Assembly: GCA_964561475.1 (NCBI GenBank)
Contig: CAZLPU010000016.1
Coordinates: forward strand, 1-64,000
DNA: 64,000 nucleotides
Origin: CAYUYV01 sp964561475
Lineage (GTDB): Bacteria > Pseudomonadota > Alphaproteobacteria > JAJFIK01
Reading direction: 5' to 3'
Shown here: piece by piece, positions 17,119 to 26,514 of the stretch
Layout of the letters: each line of letters opens with the position of its first letter
How positions within the stretch are numbered: position 1 is the first letter of the stretch
The notes under the pieces: generated by a model
Told to the model about the DNA's origin: nothing
Databases searched by the model: none
Seen by the model: the letters and a program-made list of their open reading frames with translations, nothing else
Position numbers and translations under genes: made by a program

Positions 17119-18144
17119 TTATGGCCGATCCGCCGGTTCACATTCCTCCGGCACGCCTTCCGCTCTGATCTCCTCACGGAGGATATAGACCGGGCGTTTC
17201 TTGGTCTCCAGGAACATGCGTCCCACATATTCACCGAGAAAGCCGATGGAGATCAGGTTCAAGGCCGTTGAGAAGAGCAGCAGAACCATGATCGAGGCGT
17301 AACCCGGAACATCGATCCCGAACATCATGGTACGAATGATCAGAAAGACCGCATAAAGGATGGCCAGGGCAGCGATGGAGAGGCCCACATAGGTCCAGAT
17401 CTTCAAGGGCTGGGCGGAAAAGGAAATGATGCCGTCCAGGGCGAAATTCCACAACTTCCAGGCATTGAACTTGGACCGTCCCGCCGACCGTAGGGGGCGC
17501 TGATATTCAATCGTCGCCGTGGGAAATCCGACCCAGGAGAAAATGCCCTTCATGAAACGGCTGCGCTCATCGATCGTCTGAAGTGCCTGCGCGACACACC
17601 GGTCCATCAAGCGGAAGTCACCGGCATTGGGTGGGATCCGGGATGTGGCAATGACATTGATGAGCCGATAGAACAGGGTTGCACTGATCCGCTTGAAGAC
17701 CGTATCCTGATCCCGGCATGCCCGAACGGCCAGGACCACATCATACCCCTCGTACCATTTCTCGATCAGCCTGGGGATGAGGTCCGGCGGGTCCTGAAGG
17801 TCCACATCCATGGGAATGACCACATCGCCCCTTGCCGCATCGATCCCGGCGGTGAGGGCCGCCTCCTTGCCGAACCGGCGAGAGAGGTCGAGAATCCGCA
17901 AGCATGGCATCCGCGCCTGGGCACCAAGCAAAGCGGCCAGAGTTCCATCCGTACTGCCATCATTGACGAAAATCAGGTCCAGGCTCAGGCCCTGGTCCAG
18001 GGCCATTCTATCGACCGCCTCAAGGAACGGACCGATGGTGTCTTCCTCGTCCAGGACCGGTACGACGAGGGAAACCAGGGGCGAACACCCCTTCCGGGCC
18101 GCTTTTGACCGTGCAAGGCGGACCTCCGCTGCTGGTGTGCCCAT
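17119..18144 (-). CDS. GtrB/DPM1-like membrane glycosyltransferase
   Basis: 341-residue family 2 glycosyltransferase. Visible motifs are VVPVLDEEDTIG (nucleotide-sugar binding start), NDGSTDGT, and the DxD-containing DVDLQDPP. Two membrane helices near the C-terminus (about residues 235-260 and 270-300) are typical of GtrB and polyprenyl-phosphate glucosyl/mannosyltransferases. It would transfer a sugar from a nucleotide donor to undecaprenyl phosphate on the inner membrane face, possibly feeding the convergent DUF2079 protein. The start at 18144 has GGAGG. It lies 25 bases downstream of the 909-residue coiled-coil gene on the same strand, so the two are probably co-transcribed. Confidence 0.88.
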   Translation of the reverse strand: MGTPAAEVRLARSKAARKGCSPLVSLVVPVLDEEDTIGPFLEAVDRMALDQGLSLDLIFVNDGSTDGTLAALLGAQARMPCLRILDLSRRFGKEAALTAGIDAARGDVVIPMDVDLQDPPDLIPRLIEKWYEGYDVVLAVRACRDQDTVFKRISATLFYRLINVIATSRIPPNAGDFRLMDRCVAQALQTIDERSRFMKGIFSWVGFPTATIEYQRPLRSAGRSKFNAWKLWNFALDGIISFSAQPLKIWTYVGLSIAALAILYAVFLIIRTMMFGIDVPGYASIMVLLLFSTALNLISIGFLGEYVGRMFLETKKRPVYILREEIRAEGVPEECEPADRP

Positions 18145-18169
18145 GGACCCCTCCGCTTATCACGCCCGG

Positions 18170-20899
18170 TCAGCTATTCTTGTCAAAGAGTTTGGCAAGG
18201 GGGGAGTCCGGACTGTCTACCCTGCGCACGCCATGGGGATTGGACGCCCTCTTGTCCCAATCTTCTGGCGATGCCTCAGAGGGGGGCTCAGGGCGAGGTT
18301 CATCCTTCCCGGCCTCCATGCCGTGGGCACTGTCCGGCTCATCCCCCCGCAGTGGCTCAGACCAGGCTTCCTCTGCAAACCGATCATCGGACTGGTCAGG
18401 GGCGTCGGCCCTGGCCGCCTCTCCCACAGGCGCCGATCCGCTCCGGTCAGACCCGCCAATTGAGGACCCGTCCTCGGTTGTGGCGACGACCACAGGCGCG
18501 GGACGGCCAATGACGGGCTGGCGCACCTTCTCCTGACCTTGTGCCAAGGCGGGACCAGGGGCCAGATGCGCCGGAACCAGAGGCTCAAGAGCGGCCCGGC
18601 GGCGGGCCCGGCCCCCGCCATTACTCCAGCCCCGGAAGACCGGATCATCGGCGGCCTGTCCGCTTCCGGTGCCGGTCTGATCTTGCGGTTGCCAGTGTTC
18701 GGGCTTCCATTGGGCGGTGGTGTAGGGCTGACGCCGGACCGGCCCCGTACGTGCGGCCTCGATGGCGGTCTCCTGCTGGAGCAGCATCACCAGGCGCCGG
18801 TGCCCGGCCTTGGTGACCGTGACAATGCCCGGCTGATCCCCGTCCTTCACCTGGGCCTGCTTGTTGGCCATCAGCATGTGGAGCGTGCTGCGGGCGGATC
18901 GTTCCTCCTCGGCCGTCAACCGGTCCATATTGATCCGTCCACTGCCATCGGCGGCGAAGTGACAGCCGTTCAGGAACGTCTTGATGGAGCGGGCCTTGTC
19001 GGAATCCCGCTCGGAAACAATCAGACTGGGCATTTCGTCATTGAACAGATCGGTGCCCGCATCCCGGGCCAAGGTTTCCACCGCCTGCATCTGGCGCCCG
19101 CCAATGGCCACCAACAACACCAGCCCGTCCATCACCAGGGCGATGATCAGCGAGGTGAGCGCTGCGGTCTCGCCGTCCTCGATCAGGGCCGTATAGGCCT
19201 TGTCGGTCTTGGACGCGGACGCGCTCCAGCGCTGCATCTTGTTGCGCAGGTCCCGCCACAGGGCGTCGATTTCCGGACCCCGCAGGCCCGACTGCTGAAT
19301 GCACTGGCTGATGATGGTGAAAATCTCATCGGCACTGCGCTGGCGGGCGAGGATCTGGGCCAGTCCCTCCTCGGTGCCGCCGCCGCAGGCGGCCCGGAAC
19401 CCCGCAATCTGCTCATTCAAGGCGAGCAGGGACACAAAGACCGGGTTATCCTGGGCGCTGGGACAGGCCGCCTCGGCGGAGCCGCTACCCAGGACCGCTT
19501 CGCCCCCGGGCACGGTGGCCACAGCCCGGCACAAGTCCACCGTTTCATTGAAGGCGGCGAAATCCTGGGTTTTCTCGAAGGTGTCCAGATTGGCCGCCAT
19601 TCGGCCCGCGATGGCCTCCAGAGGGTTGGCGCCGCTTTCATAGATGGATATGCGCTTTTCAAGCCAAGCCAGCCGGTCATTGGCTGGGGTCGGCGCCTGC
19701 CCATCGCCTACGGGCGCCCCACCCGGCCCATTCAGGTTTGGCCGGTCAGCGGACGCCCCATCCGATGACACCTCATCCCTACCGGCCTCGCTCGCCGCAA
19801 GGCCCAGTTCCGCCCGCCGGTTCTCCAGGCCGATCATTTGTGTCTCCAGGACATTGATGGCCTTCTGAATTTCCTGTTCCTTCGCGTCCATGGACCCCAC
19901 CAGCAGGCGGGCAGCCTCCAGATCCAATTGCAGCGGGTTCAACTGGGCCTGGAGCTGGCGGCAGACGGTGCCACAGCCAGGCTGCCCCACGGTCCCTTCA
20001 TTGATGGAACCCCGCCCCTCGATCTCATTGGCAATCTGGCCGGACAGCACCGCCACCCGGGGTTCAAGCTCCCGGATCTTGGCCTCGGCCTCGGTGCGGT
20101 TGGCCTGATTGCCCTCGCGGTAGGCGGCCAGTTCCTCTTCCAGGGCGGCCTTTTGGGCTTGAGCCTGGGCCATATCCTGGTCGATGCCTGCTGCCGCGAG
20201 GGTCGCCTCGTTGCGTGCGGCCAGCAGCGCGTCTCTTTCAGCCCGGAACCCGGCCAGTTGATCATCGAACCCCTGGGTCACCCCTGGAGGCAGAGTGGCG
20301 GCCGCGCTGCGCACGGATTGCGCCGTCTGCTTCAAGGTCCGATAGGCGGGCTCCTGCTGGAACGCCTCGATGGTCTCCACCCGTTTCTCCGCCATCATGG
20401 CCTGGAGACTGATCACAGTCTCGGACGCAAGACCCGTGGCCCGGCTGATGCGCCCGGTTTCCTGAGCCTCGACCACCCCGTCCCCCGCCTGGGACCGGCC
20501 GTCATAGAGATCGACGAAGGAGAAGGCCACGGAGACGGCCATGGAGATCATGAAAATGCCCAGGAAACTGATGGCCTGGAGCATGTGACGTTCAAACAGG
20601 GCGAAGGCAATGAGCCAGCTGACAATGAACAGCAGGCTTTGCACCCCAAAGGTCAGCATGAAGGACAGGGCGAGATCGAGAGCCGTTTCCCCGCCCAGAT
20701 AATCGGCCATGCCGTTGAAGGTGGTCTTGAAGGAGACAATCGAGATGGCAAGGCTGGCGAGGATCGCGATCGCCGACCAGGAACTGCGGGTGAAAAGACG
20801 GGTGAACCGGGTCAGGCCCGATGGCTTGGGCGCCTGGGCGGCACGGGTCCGGCGCCGGGCGGCACCCCGGTCATGATAGTCATCATGGGACCAACTCAT
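18170..20899 (-). CDS. Polytopic coiled-coil membrane protein, unknown family
   Basis: 909 residues (start 20899, GGAG upstream). A basic leader is followed by three membrane helices within residues 41-133, then a long coiled-coil region (about 140-390, rich in Ala/Glu/Gln with a GCGTVC motif), a Cys-containing helical region, a fourth membrane helix at about 578-600, and a cytoplasmic C-terminal part with a compact helical segment (SIKTFLNGCHF to HRRLVMLLQQE) and a disordered Pro/Asp-rich tail. Helix count places the coiled coil in the periplasm. Just after helix 1, SFKTTFNGMADYL (56-68) matches SFIATWRGMSDFL of the 638-residue protein at 57898, which has the same layout, so the two look paralogous. 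No function is known; a structural or sensing role in the envelope is inferred. It is in a likely operon with the glycosyltransferase. Confidence 0.75.
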   Translation of the reverse strand: MSWSHDDYHDRGAARRRTRAAQAPKPSGLTRFTRLFTRSSWSAIAILASLAISIVSFKTTFNGMADYLGGETALDLALSFMLTFGVQSLLFIVSWLIAFALFERHMLQAISFLGIFMISMAVSVAFSFVDLYDGRSQAGDGVVEAQETGRISRATGLASETVISLQAMMAEKRVETIEAFQQEPAYRTLKQTAQSVRSAAATLPPGVTQGFDDQLAGFRAERDALLAARNEATLAAAGIDQDMAQAQAQKAALEEELAAYREGNQANRTEAEAKIRELEPRVAVLSGQIANEIEGRGSINEGTVGQPGCGTVCRQLQAQLNPLQLDLEAARLLVGSMDAKEQEIQKAINVLETQMIGLENRRAELGLAASEAGRDEVSSDGASADRPNLNGPGGAPVGDGQAPTPANDRLAWLEKRISIYESGANPLEAIAGRMAANLDTFEKTQDFAAFNETVDLCRAVATVPGGEAVLGSGSAEAACPSAQDNPVFVSLLALNEQIAGFRAACGGGTEEGLAQILARQRSADEIFTIISQCIQQSGLRGPEIDALWRDLRNKMQRWSASASKTDKAYTALIEDGETAALTSLIIALVMDGLVLLVAIGGRQMQAVETLARDAGTDLFNDEMPSLIVSERDSDKARSIKTFLNGCHFAADGSGRINMDRLTAEEERSARSTLHMLMANKQAQVKDGDQPGIVTVTKAGHRRLVMLLQQETAIEAARTGPVRRQPYTTAQWKPEHWQPQDQTGTGSGQAADDPVFRGWSNGGGRARRRAALEPLVPAHLAPGPALAQGQEKVRQPVIGRPAPVVVATTEDGSSIGGSDRSGSAPVGEAARADAPDQSDDRFAEEAWSEPLRGDEPDSAHGMEAGKDEPRPEPPSEASPEDWDKRASNPHGVRRVDSPDSPLAKLFDKNS

Positions 20900-21129
20900 C
20901 GAGCCGCACTCCACACCGTGTCCGAAGATCCCCAAAATCGCAGCCGCCGTCACGGCAGGGGGCGAAAATGACCTCCAGGAAAGACCCTGACAGTCCTGCC
21001 CCCAGCTTTTCGAGACCTAAGGGCCTTTCGAGGCTCAAGGGGACTTGCGAGACCTACCGGGATTTCGCTTGCATTGCCAGAGTGATCGTGACGCCCAGAT
21101 CCAAAGCCGAGTGGGGTTGGGTGCCGGAG

Positions 21130-21672
21130 TTACCCAAGCCGGGCCAGAATGGCCTCGACGGCTTCATCCGGCGTGCATTGGCCTGTGTCGATGACCAGTC
21201 TGTCACTGGTCCAGGGCTCATAGTGGCGGTTGGTGACATCTTCCCAGGTGGGCAGGCGCAGACCTTCCACATCGGTGACGCGGGTTTCCACCCGCCACTG
21301 GTGCTGCGCCGTGTCGGCGCAGAGGATTTCCACATTAAGGAGCGCGGCGCCCGATTCCGCGGCCACATTGGCCCAGGCCCGCCGGGTGATCTCCAGGGGA
21401 TTGACCGAATCCGCCACCACATTAAGACCCAGGCGGAGATTATCCGCAGCCACCGCATAGGCCGCGAGATAGCCCGCATCTTCCGTGTGGTCGATATTCA
21501 GCATGGAGCGGACCATGGCCTGCTCGATGGAATCGATGCGCAGATACACGGATCCGAGCCGCAGGGCGAGCGCCCGGGCCACGGTCGTCTTGCCCGTGGC
21601 CGGCAGGCCGGAAAAGGCAATCAGCCAGGGACGCCGCGTCGGTTGCGCCGCTCCCGGCCCTCCAGCCTCCAT
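21130..21672 (-). CDS. Small P-loop kinase-like ATPase
   Basis: 180 residues. A Walker A motif, SGLPATGKTT (residues 21-30), is followed by ARALALRLGSVYLRIDSIEQ, the arrangement seen in small-molecule kinases of the AAA_33/chloramphenicol-phosphotransferase/gluconate-kinase group. The C-terminal half has a segment (RVTDVEGLRLPTWEDV) that usually forms part of the lid and substrate pocket in these proteins. The substrate cannot be told. It has no signal peptide and is predicted cytoplasmic. The start at 21672 has AGGA about 8 bases away. It is 122 bases downstream of the GMC oxidoreductase gene on the same strand; joint transcription is possible. Confidence 0.75.
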   Translation of the reverse strand: MEAGGPGAAQPTRRPWLIAFSGLPATGKTTVARALALRLGSVYLRIDSIEQAMVRSMLNIDHTEDAGYLAAYAVAADNLRLGLNVVADSVNPLEITRRAWANVAAESGAALLNVEILCADTAQHQWRVETRVTDVEGLRLPTWEDVTNRHYEPWTSDRLVIDTGQCTPDEAVEAILARLG

Positions 21673-21794
21673 ACCCGATCCTGGTCTATCAGCCGTCAGG
21701 AGACCTCTCCCTGATCCGGTTCAACCCAACTCCACTTTACACTTCTCATCCGCCCACAGAAATACGGCAACACATGGACCTGTCCGGTCGCCCC

Positions 21795-23453
21795 CTACGC
21801 GGCCGAGGCGGAGCCGTCTTCGGCGATGGTCACGTGTTCGGCGGGGAGGAAGTCCCGGCCGCGCATGTGGTCGGCAATCTTTTCGGCGATCATGATGGTG
21901 GGGGCATTCGTGTTGCCGCCAACCAGGGTGGGCATGACCGAGGCGTCCACCACCCGAACGCCCTGGAGGCCCCTGACCCGGCAATGGGCATCCACCACCG
22001 CCATGGCATCCCTGTCGGGACCCATCTTGCAGGTGCCCACAGGGTGATAGATTGTTTCGGCCTTGTCCCGGATGAAGGCGTCGATCTGGTCATCGGTCTG
22101 CACCGTCTGGCCGGGCCACAGTTCCGGGCCGCGATAGGTGTCGAATGCGGGCTGGAAGAAGATGTCCCGGGTGATCTTGACCCCTTCACGCATGGCCCGG
22201 CGGTCTTCCTCCGTCGCCAGATAATTGGGCTGGATCAGCGGCGGGTCGGAGGGTTCGGCGGAGCGCAGGCGCACATAGCCCCGGCTTTCCGGGCGCAACT
22301 GGCAGACATGGGCGGTAAAGCCATGGCGATCGGCCTTGGTCTTACCGTGGTCATACATCAGGGCAATGAGGAAATGGAGCTGGAGGTCGGGTATCTCCAG
22401 GTCCGGACGGCTTTTCAGGAAGGCCCCCGCCTCAAGACCCTGCTGGCGCCCCTCGCCCTGGCCGAAGAACATGTATTCCAGCCCCGCGCGCAGGGTCAGC
22501 AAGGGGTTTCTCATCTTGTAAAGAGTGATGGGCTTGGTGCATTCGAACATCACCTCCACGTCCAGATGGTCCTGGAGGTTTTCCCCCACCCCGGGCACAT
22601 CCGCCACCACGGGAATGCCGAATTTCTGCAAATAGGCACCAGGCCCCACTCCGGAGAGCATGAGAAGCTGGGGAGAGGCCAGAACACCGCCGGACAGCAC
22701 GATCTCGTTGTCGCACATGGCCTTTTCAAGCCGACCCTTGCGCCGGTACTCGACACCCACGGCGCGGGTGCCTTCAAAAATCAGCCGTGTACAGGCCGCA
22801 TCGGTGAGCACGGTCAGATTGGGCCGGTCCATGGCAGGCTTGAGATAGGCGGTTGCCGTGCTCCAGCGCCGCCCGTCCTTGATGGTCAGGTCGTAAAAGC
22901 CGAAGCCTTCCTGGCGGGCGCCATTGAAATCATCGGTCACCGGATGGCCCGCTTCCTTGCCCGCCTGCACAAAGGCCCGGAACAGGGGATTGGCGGTTTT
23001 GTGGTTCGAGACATGGAGAGGGCCGTCGTCGCCGTGGAAATCCGTGGCGCCGTCCTCGTGGGTCTCCGAGCGCTTGAAATAGGGCAGCACATCGGCAAAG
23101 CCCCAGCCCTCAAGCCCCAGCTGGCGCCAGGTGTCGTAATCCCGGGCGTGGCCCCGGATATAGATCATGCCGTTGATGGAGGAGGAGCCTCCGAGGCCGC
23201 GCCCCCGGGGCCAGTAAAGGGGCCGTCCGTTCAGGTGATGCTGGGCTTCGGTCTCAAAGGCCCAGTTGTATTTGCCGGCATTGGGGAGAAGGCTGCCAAC
23301 ACCAGCGGGCATGTGGACCAGCATGCTGTTGTCCTTGGGCCCGGCCTCCAGAAGCAGCACTTTCCGGTCAGGATCTTCGCTCAACCGCGCGGCCAGAACG
23401 CAGCCCGCGCTCCCGGCCCCAATGATGATCGTGTCAAAAGGCTGCGTGGTCAT
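21795..23453 (-). CDS. GMC-family oxidoreductase (choline dehydrogenase-like)
   Basis: 552-residue FAD-dependent alcohol dehydrogenase. The dinucleotide-binding motif IIIGAGSAGCVLAARL starts at about residue 9, the GMC signature GRGLGGSSSINGM lies near residue 90, and the C-terminal catalytic region has IYHPVGTCKMG (catalytic His) and NTNAPTIMIAEKIAD (partner Asn/His position). Length fits BetA and aryl/alkyl alcohol dehydrogenases (about 530-570). No signal peptide, so cytoplasmic. The actual substrate is not decided by sequence; no betaine aldehyde dehydrogenase or choline transporter is nearby, so the choline label should be treated as family-level only. The start at 23453 has AAGGGCAAGGA upstream. 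Confidence 0.88.
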   Translation of the reverse strand: MTTQPFDTIIIGAGSAGCVLAARLSEDPDRKVLLLEAGPKDNSMLVHMPAGVGSLLPNAGKYNWAFETEAQHHLNGRPLYWPRGRGLGGSSSINGMIYIRGHARDYDTWRQLGLEGWGFADVLPYFKRSETHEDGATDFHGDDGPLHVSNHKTANPLFRAFVQAGKEAGHPVTDDFNGARQEGFGFYDLTIKDGRRWSTATAYLKPAMDRPNLTVLTDAACTRLIFEGTRAVGVEYRRKGRLEKAMCDNEIVLSGGVLASPQLLMLSGVGPGAYLQKFGIPVVADVPGVGENLQDHLDVEVMFECTKPITLYKMRNPLLTLRAGLEYMFFGQGEGRQQGLEAGAFLKSRPDLEIPDLQLHFLIALMYDHGKTKADRHGFTAHVCQLRPESRGYVRLRSAEPSDPPLIQPNYLATEEDRRAMREGVKITRDIFFQPAFDTYRGPELWPGQTVQTDDQIDAFIRDKAETIYHPVGTCKMGPDRDAMAVVDAHCRVRGLQGVRVVDASVMPTLVGGNTNAPTIMIAEKIADHMRGRDFLPAEHVTIAEDGSASAA

Positions 23454-23711
23454 GTCCTTGCCCTTCCCCCGAAATCTGTTCTTTCTCAAGCCGCCACTCT
23501 GTCGGCGCAACGCCGGCCAAGCGTCTGCTCATCTACCTCGAAAACTGGCGCGACGAGGTTAACACCCCCCTGCCGCCAGCTTCACCGGCCCCTTGCGGAC
23601 ACAGACCCGTACCATGCATGTCCAGTCCCAAGCGGCAAGACCGCCGGGAAGCGTGCACGCCCGGACCATCATCTTGATTGCACAGCAGATGGCTAAGCAA
23701 TCTTGGGCTGT

Positions 23712-24866
23712 CTATCCGCCTGACAGGAGTAATCCGGCCTTATGATGAACGGTCTCGTTCGGTCCGTCCACGGCGACCAGAGACACGGGCACGGCCTTGC
23801 CCTTCAAGGGTACAGGTCCACGGAGCCGCACCCCGACCCCCGGCGGAAGGGTGAGCGCGTCGAGCAGGTCCTGGGTCATGAGGACGCGTTCGCCGAGGGT
23901 CTTGGCCGCCTCTTCCACCCGGGCGGTGGTGTTGACCACATCGCCCACGAAAACGATTTCCCGCTTGCCCATCCCCATCTCGCCCGTGACCACGGGGCCC
24001 ATGTGCAGTGCGGCCCGGATCTCGGGCACCACGCCGAACTCCTTCTCGAACGCCGCCGCCTGAGCGGCAAGCCTGCGCCGGGCCGCCAGGGCTGCCCGCA
24101 CGCAGGCTCCATCCTTGAGGCCCTGGGCCGCGGACCAATGGACCATCACCCCATCGCCCACATAGGCGTGCACCGTACCGGACCCGGATAGGACCGCAGC
24201 CTCAATGGTCTGGATCACCCGGTTCAAATAAAGGTGGAAGCGCAGATTGCCGAGCTGCTCCGCCGCCTTGGTGGAGCCCACCAGGTCGAAGAACAGAAAA
24301 ATCCGCACTTCTTCCCGAGGCCGGTGATAGCGCCCGGTGATGAAACTCAGCAGCACGCCCCGGCCCAAAAGGTCATTGATCGACACGACAATGTTGAAAC
24401 CCGCCGAAGTGAGCAGGGAGTAAAAAAAGATCTGGGGAGAGGCAAGAACCCAGGCCGCGCCGTCGAGGGTGCCCACGGGCCAGTCCCGGTTCAGGGGCAT
24501 CAGAAAGCCCACGCCCGCCAGGACCAGGATAATCAGCCCACTGTAAATCAGGGCCTTGATGGACAGATAGGCCGGGAATGTCAGCCGCTTGAGCCCGGCG
24601 CCGAAAGGGCCGGTCATCACGAAACGCTCGAACGTGGCGATCAGGAAGGCGATGGTCGCCCCGGTCACTGCGCCGCCCCACCACCGGGTTTGAGAATTGG
24701 GCGACACCAGCGCATAGGCGGCCCCGATGACCGCACTGATCACGCAGATCTGGGCAATCAATACGGCGGTGCGGCGGGTAACGGGTATCTGCAAGGCCAG
24801 ATCCTTCTTAAGGTGAGATCCTTCTTCCAAATCCTTCCCTCCAATCGGGTGACCGGCTCGACCCAT
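23712..24866 (-). CDS. Membrane-anchored class III nucleotide cyclase
   Basis: 384 residues. Four predicted membrane helices fill about residues 25-170; the catalytic class III cyclase domain follows, with metal-binding aspartates in FFDLVGST and YVGDGVM and the late motif VGDVVNTTARVEEAAK (Asn and Arg of the active site). The closing LRGPVPLKGKAVPVSL strand is typical. It should make cAMP (or cGMP) from the inner membrane, with the helices as sensor or anchor. The start is uncertain: ATG at 24866 has a poor ribosome site, while a TTG at 24830 has GGAGGGAAGGA just before it. The stop of the TIR-FGE gene is only 49 bases upstream, so the two are probably one transcript. Confidence 0.85.
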   Translation of the reverse strand: MGRAGHPIGGKDLEEGSHLKKDLALQIPVTRRTAVLIAQICVISAVIGAAYALVSPNSQTRWWGGAVTGATIAFLIATFERFVMTGPFGAGLKRLTFPAYLSIKALIYSGLIILVLAGVGFLMPLNRDWPVGTLDGAAWVLASPQIFFYSLLTSAGFNIVVSINDLLGRGVLLSFITGRYHRPREEVRIFLFFDLVGSTKAAEQLGNLRFHLYLNRVIQTIEAAVLSGSGTVHAYVGDGVMVHWSAAQGLKDGACVRAALAARRRLAAQAAAFEKEFGVVPEIRAALHMGPVVTGEMGMGKREIVFVGDVVNTTARVEEAAKTLGERVLMTQDLLDALTLPPGVGVRLRGPVPLKGKAVPVSLVAVDGPNETVHHKAGLLLSGG

Positions 24867-24915
24867 CCGCAGATTGATGGCGATGTCACCGGTAGAGAGG
24901 TGTACGGAACAGCGT

Positions 24916-26373
24916 TCATGAACCGTCCCGCGCCACCCGGAAGCCCCGCCGGTCGAAGCGTGCCCCCGGGCTGCTGCCCGAGCGGCGGGCGGAACGCAAA
25001 AGGGCGGCGGCCGACCGGAAAGAACCGCCCCGGACCACCCGGTCGCAGCCATCCTCCGCACCGGCGATTGGCGTCCCCGGAGCATCAAGCCGGGCAGACC
25101 CGTCCGCTGGCGCACCGGAATATCCGTCTGCGTAGCAGTCCTGCACCCACTCCGCTACATTGCCGTGCATGTTATGGAGCAGAAAGGCACTGGGCTGAAA
25201 TGCCGTCACGGGCCGGGGCCGGTTATCCTCACAATGCGCGAAATTGGCGCCGTTCCCGTCCGGAGCATTCTCATTGCAGATGGGATCCTGATCGCCCCAG
25301 GCATATCGGCCGGGACTGCCCGCCCGCGCGGCATACTCCCATTCCGCTTCCGTAGGGAGACGATAGGCGTGCCCCGTTTCCCCGGAAAGCCAGGTCACAT
25401 AAGCCTGGGCGTCCGCCCAACTGACATTGATCACCGGGCGAGAGCCTTGGCCCCAACCCTCGTCGCCCCCTTCCGCGGCCGGACCCGCGCCGTCGCAGCC
25501 GCCGCCCGCGACACAGGCCTGCCATTCGTCCCAGGTGACCTCATACCGGCCCAGGAGAAATTGATCGATGCGCACTTCATGGATGGGCGTTTCATTGGGT
25601 TCCCGTCCCGCCTCACTCCGGGGCGAGCCCATGGTGAACCGGCCGCCGGGGATGGAGACAAGGTCAGGACAAAGATCACAGCCAGGCGTTTCGACAATGA
25701 AAGCCCGGTCCAGAAGGTCCACAAACGGCCGGGGCTCATAGACGCCCATGGCGGTGAGCACCAGATTGCCGCCGTAAAGAACCGCACCCAGCCCTGCTGC
25801 CCCGGCTGCGGGGACCCAATACCGGGCCGGCCCTTCCAGCCGGAAGCCCCGCTCCGCCCGCTCCGCCTTTCGCCTCGCCTTCTCCGCCTGACGCAGTGTC
25901 TTGCGCACCTGACGGGCAAGGGTTTCGACATCCGCCTCGAAGCGGGCGGGCGCGACCGTGAACGCATGCTTGCGGAGCAGGTCGGTGAAGATGTCCCGTT
26001 CTCCCTCGATGGGCTCGGGCAGGTCCTTGCGTGCGGGAAGGTCCGCGCCGTCCAGCAGAACGGGGATGACCACAATGTGCCGATCCAGGGCGGCCTTGAT
26101 TTCCAGTCGGACAAAGTCCTTTGGGTCTTCCAGACGGGGCCGCCCCGTGTCCGCGTCGGTGACCGTGGCCCATTGGCGGCCGATCAGCACCAGCATCACA
26201 TCGGTCTGGGCCACCCATTCGTCGATCCGGTCGGCAAAATCATCGCCGGGGATGATCGTGTCCATGTCCAGGAAGATCTTGTCCTCGCCGAACCAGTCAC
26301 TGAAGATCCGACGGATCCAGACCGCCGGAGTGATCGTGTCGTCCCGCCGGTAGCTGATGAAGATCTTGCCCAT
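24916..26373 (-). CDS. TIR domain-FGE-fold fusion protein
   Basis: 485 residues from MGKIFISYRRDD; in-frame upstream ATGs at 26415 and 26460 exist but have no better ribosome site. Residues 1-115 form a TIR-type domain (ISYRRDD, then FLDMDTIIPGDDF, then VMLVLIG). A basic helical linker and one membrane-like segment (about 186-210) lead to a formylglycine-generating-enzyme/SUMF1-fold domain (240-485) with IPGGRFTMGSP, YEVTWDEW, LPTEAEWEYAARAG, NMHGNVAEW and VVRGGSF. The two catalytic cysteines expected after RGGS are absent (RGGSFRSAAALLRS), so formylglycine synthesis is unlikely and a binding role is more plausible. The Glu used by NAD-cleaving TIRs is not evident. Such fusions are known from bacterial signalling and conflict systems. 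It precedes the nucleotide cyclase on one strand. Confidence 0.85.
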   Translation of the reverse strand: MGKIFISYRRDDTITPAVWIRRIFSDWFGEDKIFLDMDTIIPGDDFADRIDEWVAQTDVMLVLIGRQWATVTDADTGRPRLEDPKDFVRLEIKAALDRHIVVIPVLLDGADLPARKDLPEPIEGERDIFTDLLRKHAFTVAPARFEADVETLARQVRKTLRQAEKARRKAERAERGFRLEGPARYWVPAAGAAGLGAVLYGGNLVLTAMGVYEPRPFVDLLDRAFIVETPGCDLCPDLVSIPGGRFTMGSPRSEAGREPNETPIHEVRIDQFLLGRYEVTWDEWQACVAGGGCDGAGPAAEGGDEGWGQGSRPVINVSWADAQAYVTWLSGETGHAYRLPTEAEWEYAARAGSPGRYAWGDQDPICNENAPDGNGANFAHCEDNRPRPVTAFQPSAFLLHNMHGNVAEWVQDCYADGYSGAPADGSARLDAPGTPIAGAEDGCDRVVRGGSFRSAAALLRSARRSGSSPGARFDRRGFRVARDGS

Positions 26374-26514
26374 GCCCGCCCCGATGCCCCGTTTGACTTC
26401 TTGAATTGTGGGCATCCTACCAACGGGCCAAGGGGGCGACAATCGGCGGACAGCGTGCATCCTGGCCGGTCATGGCTGTTTCAAGCTCCGACGCGCAAGC
26501 TGAGAGGCTCGGGA

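Noticed and set aside
21795..23453. Confident assignment as betA choline dehydrogenase
   Set aside because: No betB, betI or choline transporter nearby; sequence alone supports only GMC family.
21774..23696. 640-codon open frame opposite the GMC oxidoreductase
   Set aside because: The complementary strand has all GMC motifs; this frame matches nothing.
24916..26373. Active formylglycine-generating enzyme
   Set aside because: Both catalytic cysteines are absent after RGGS; the fold is retained as a likely binding module only.
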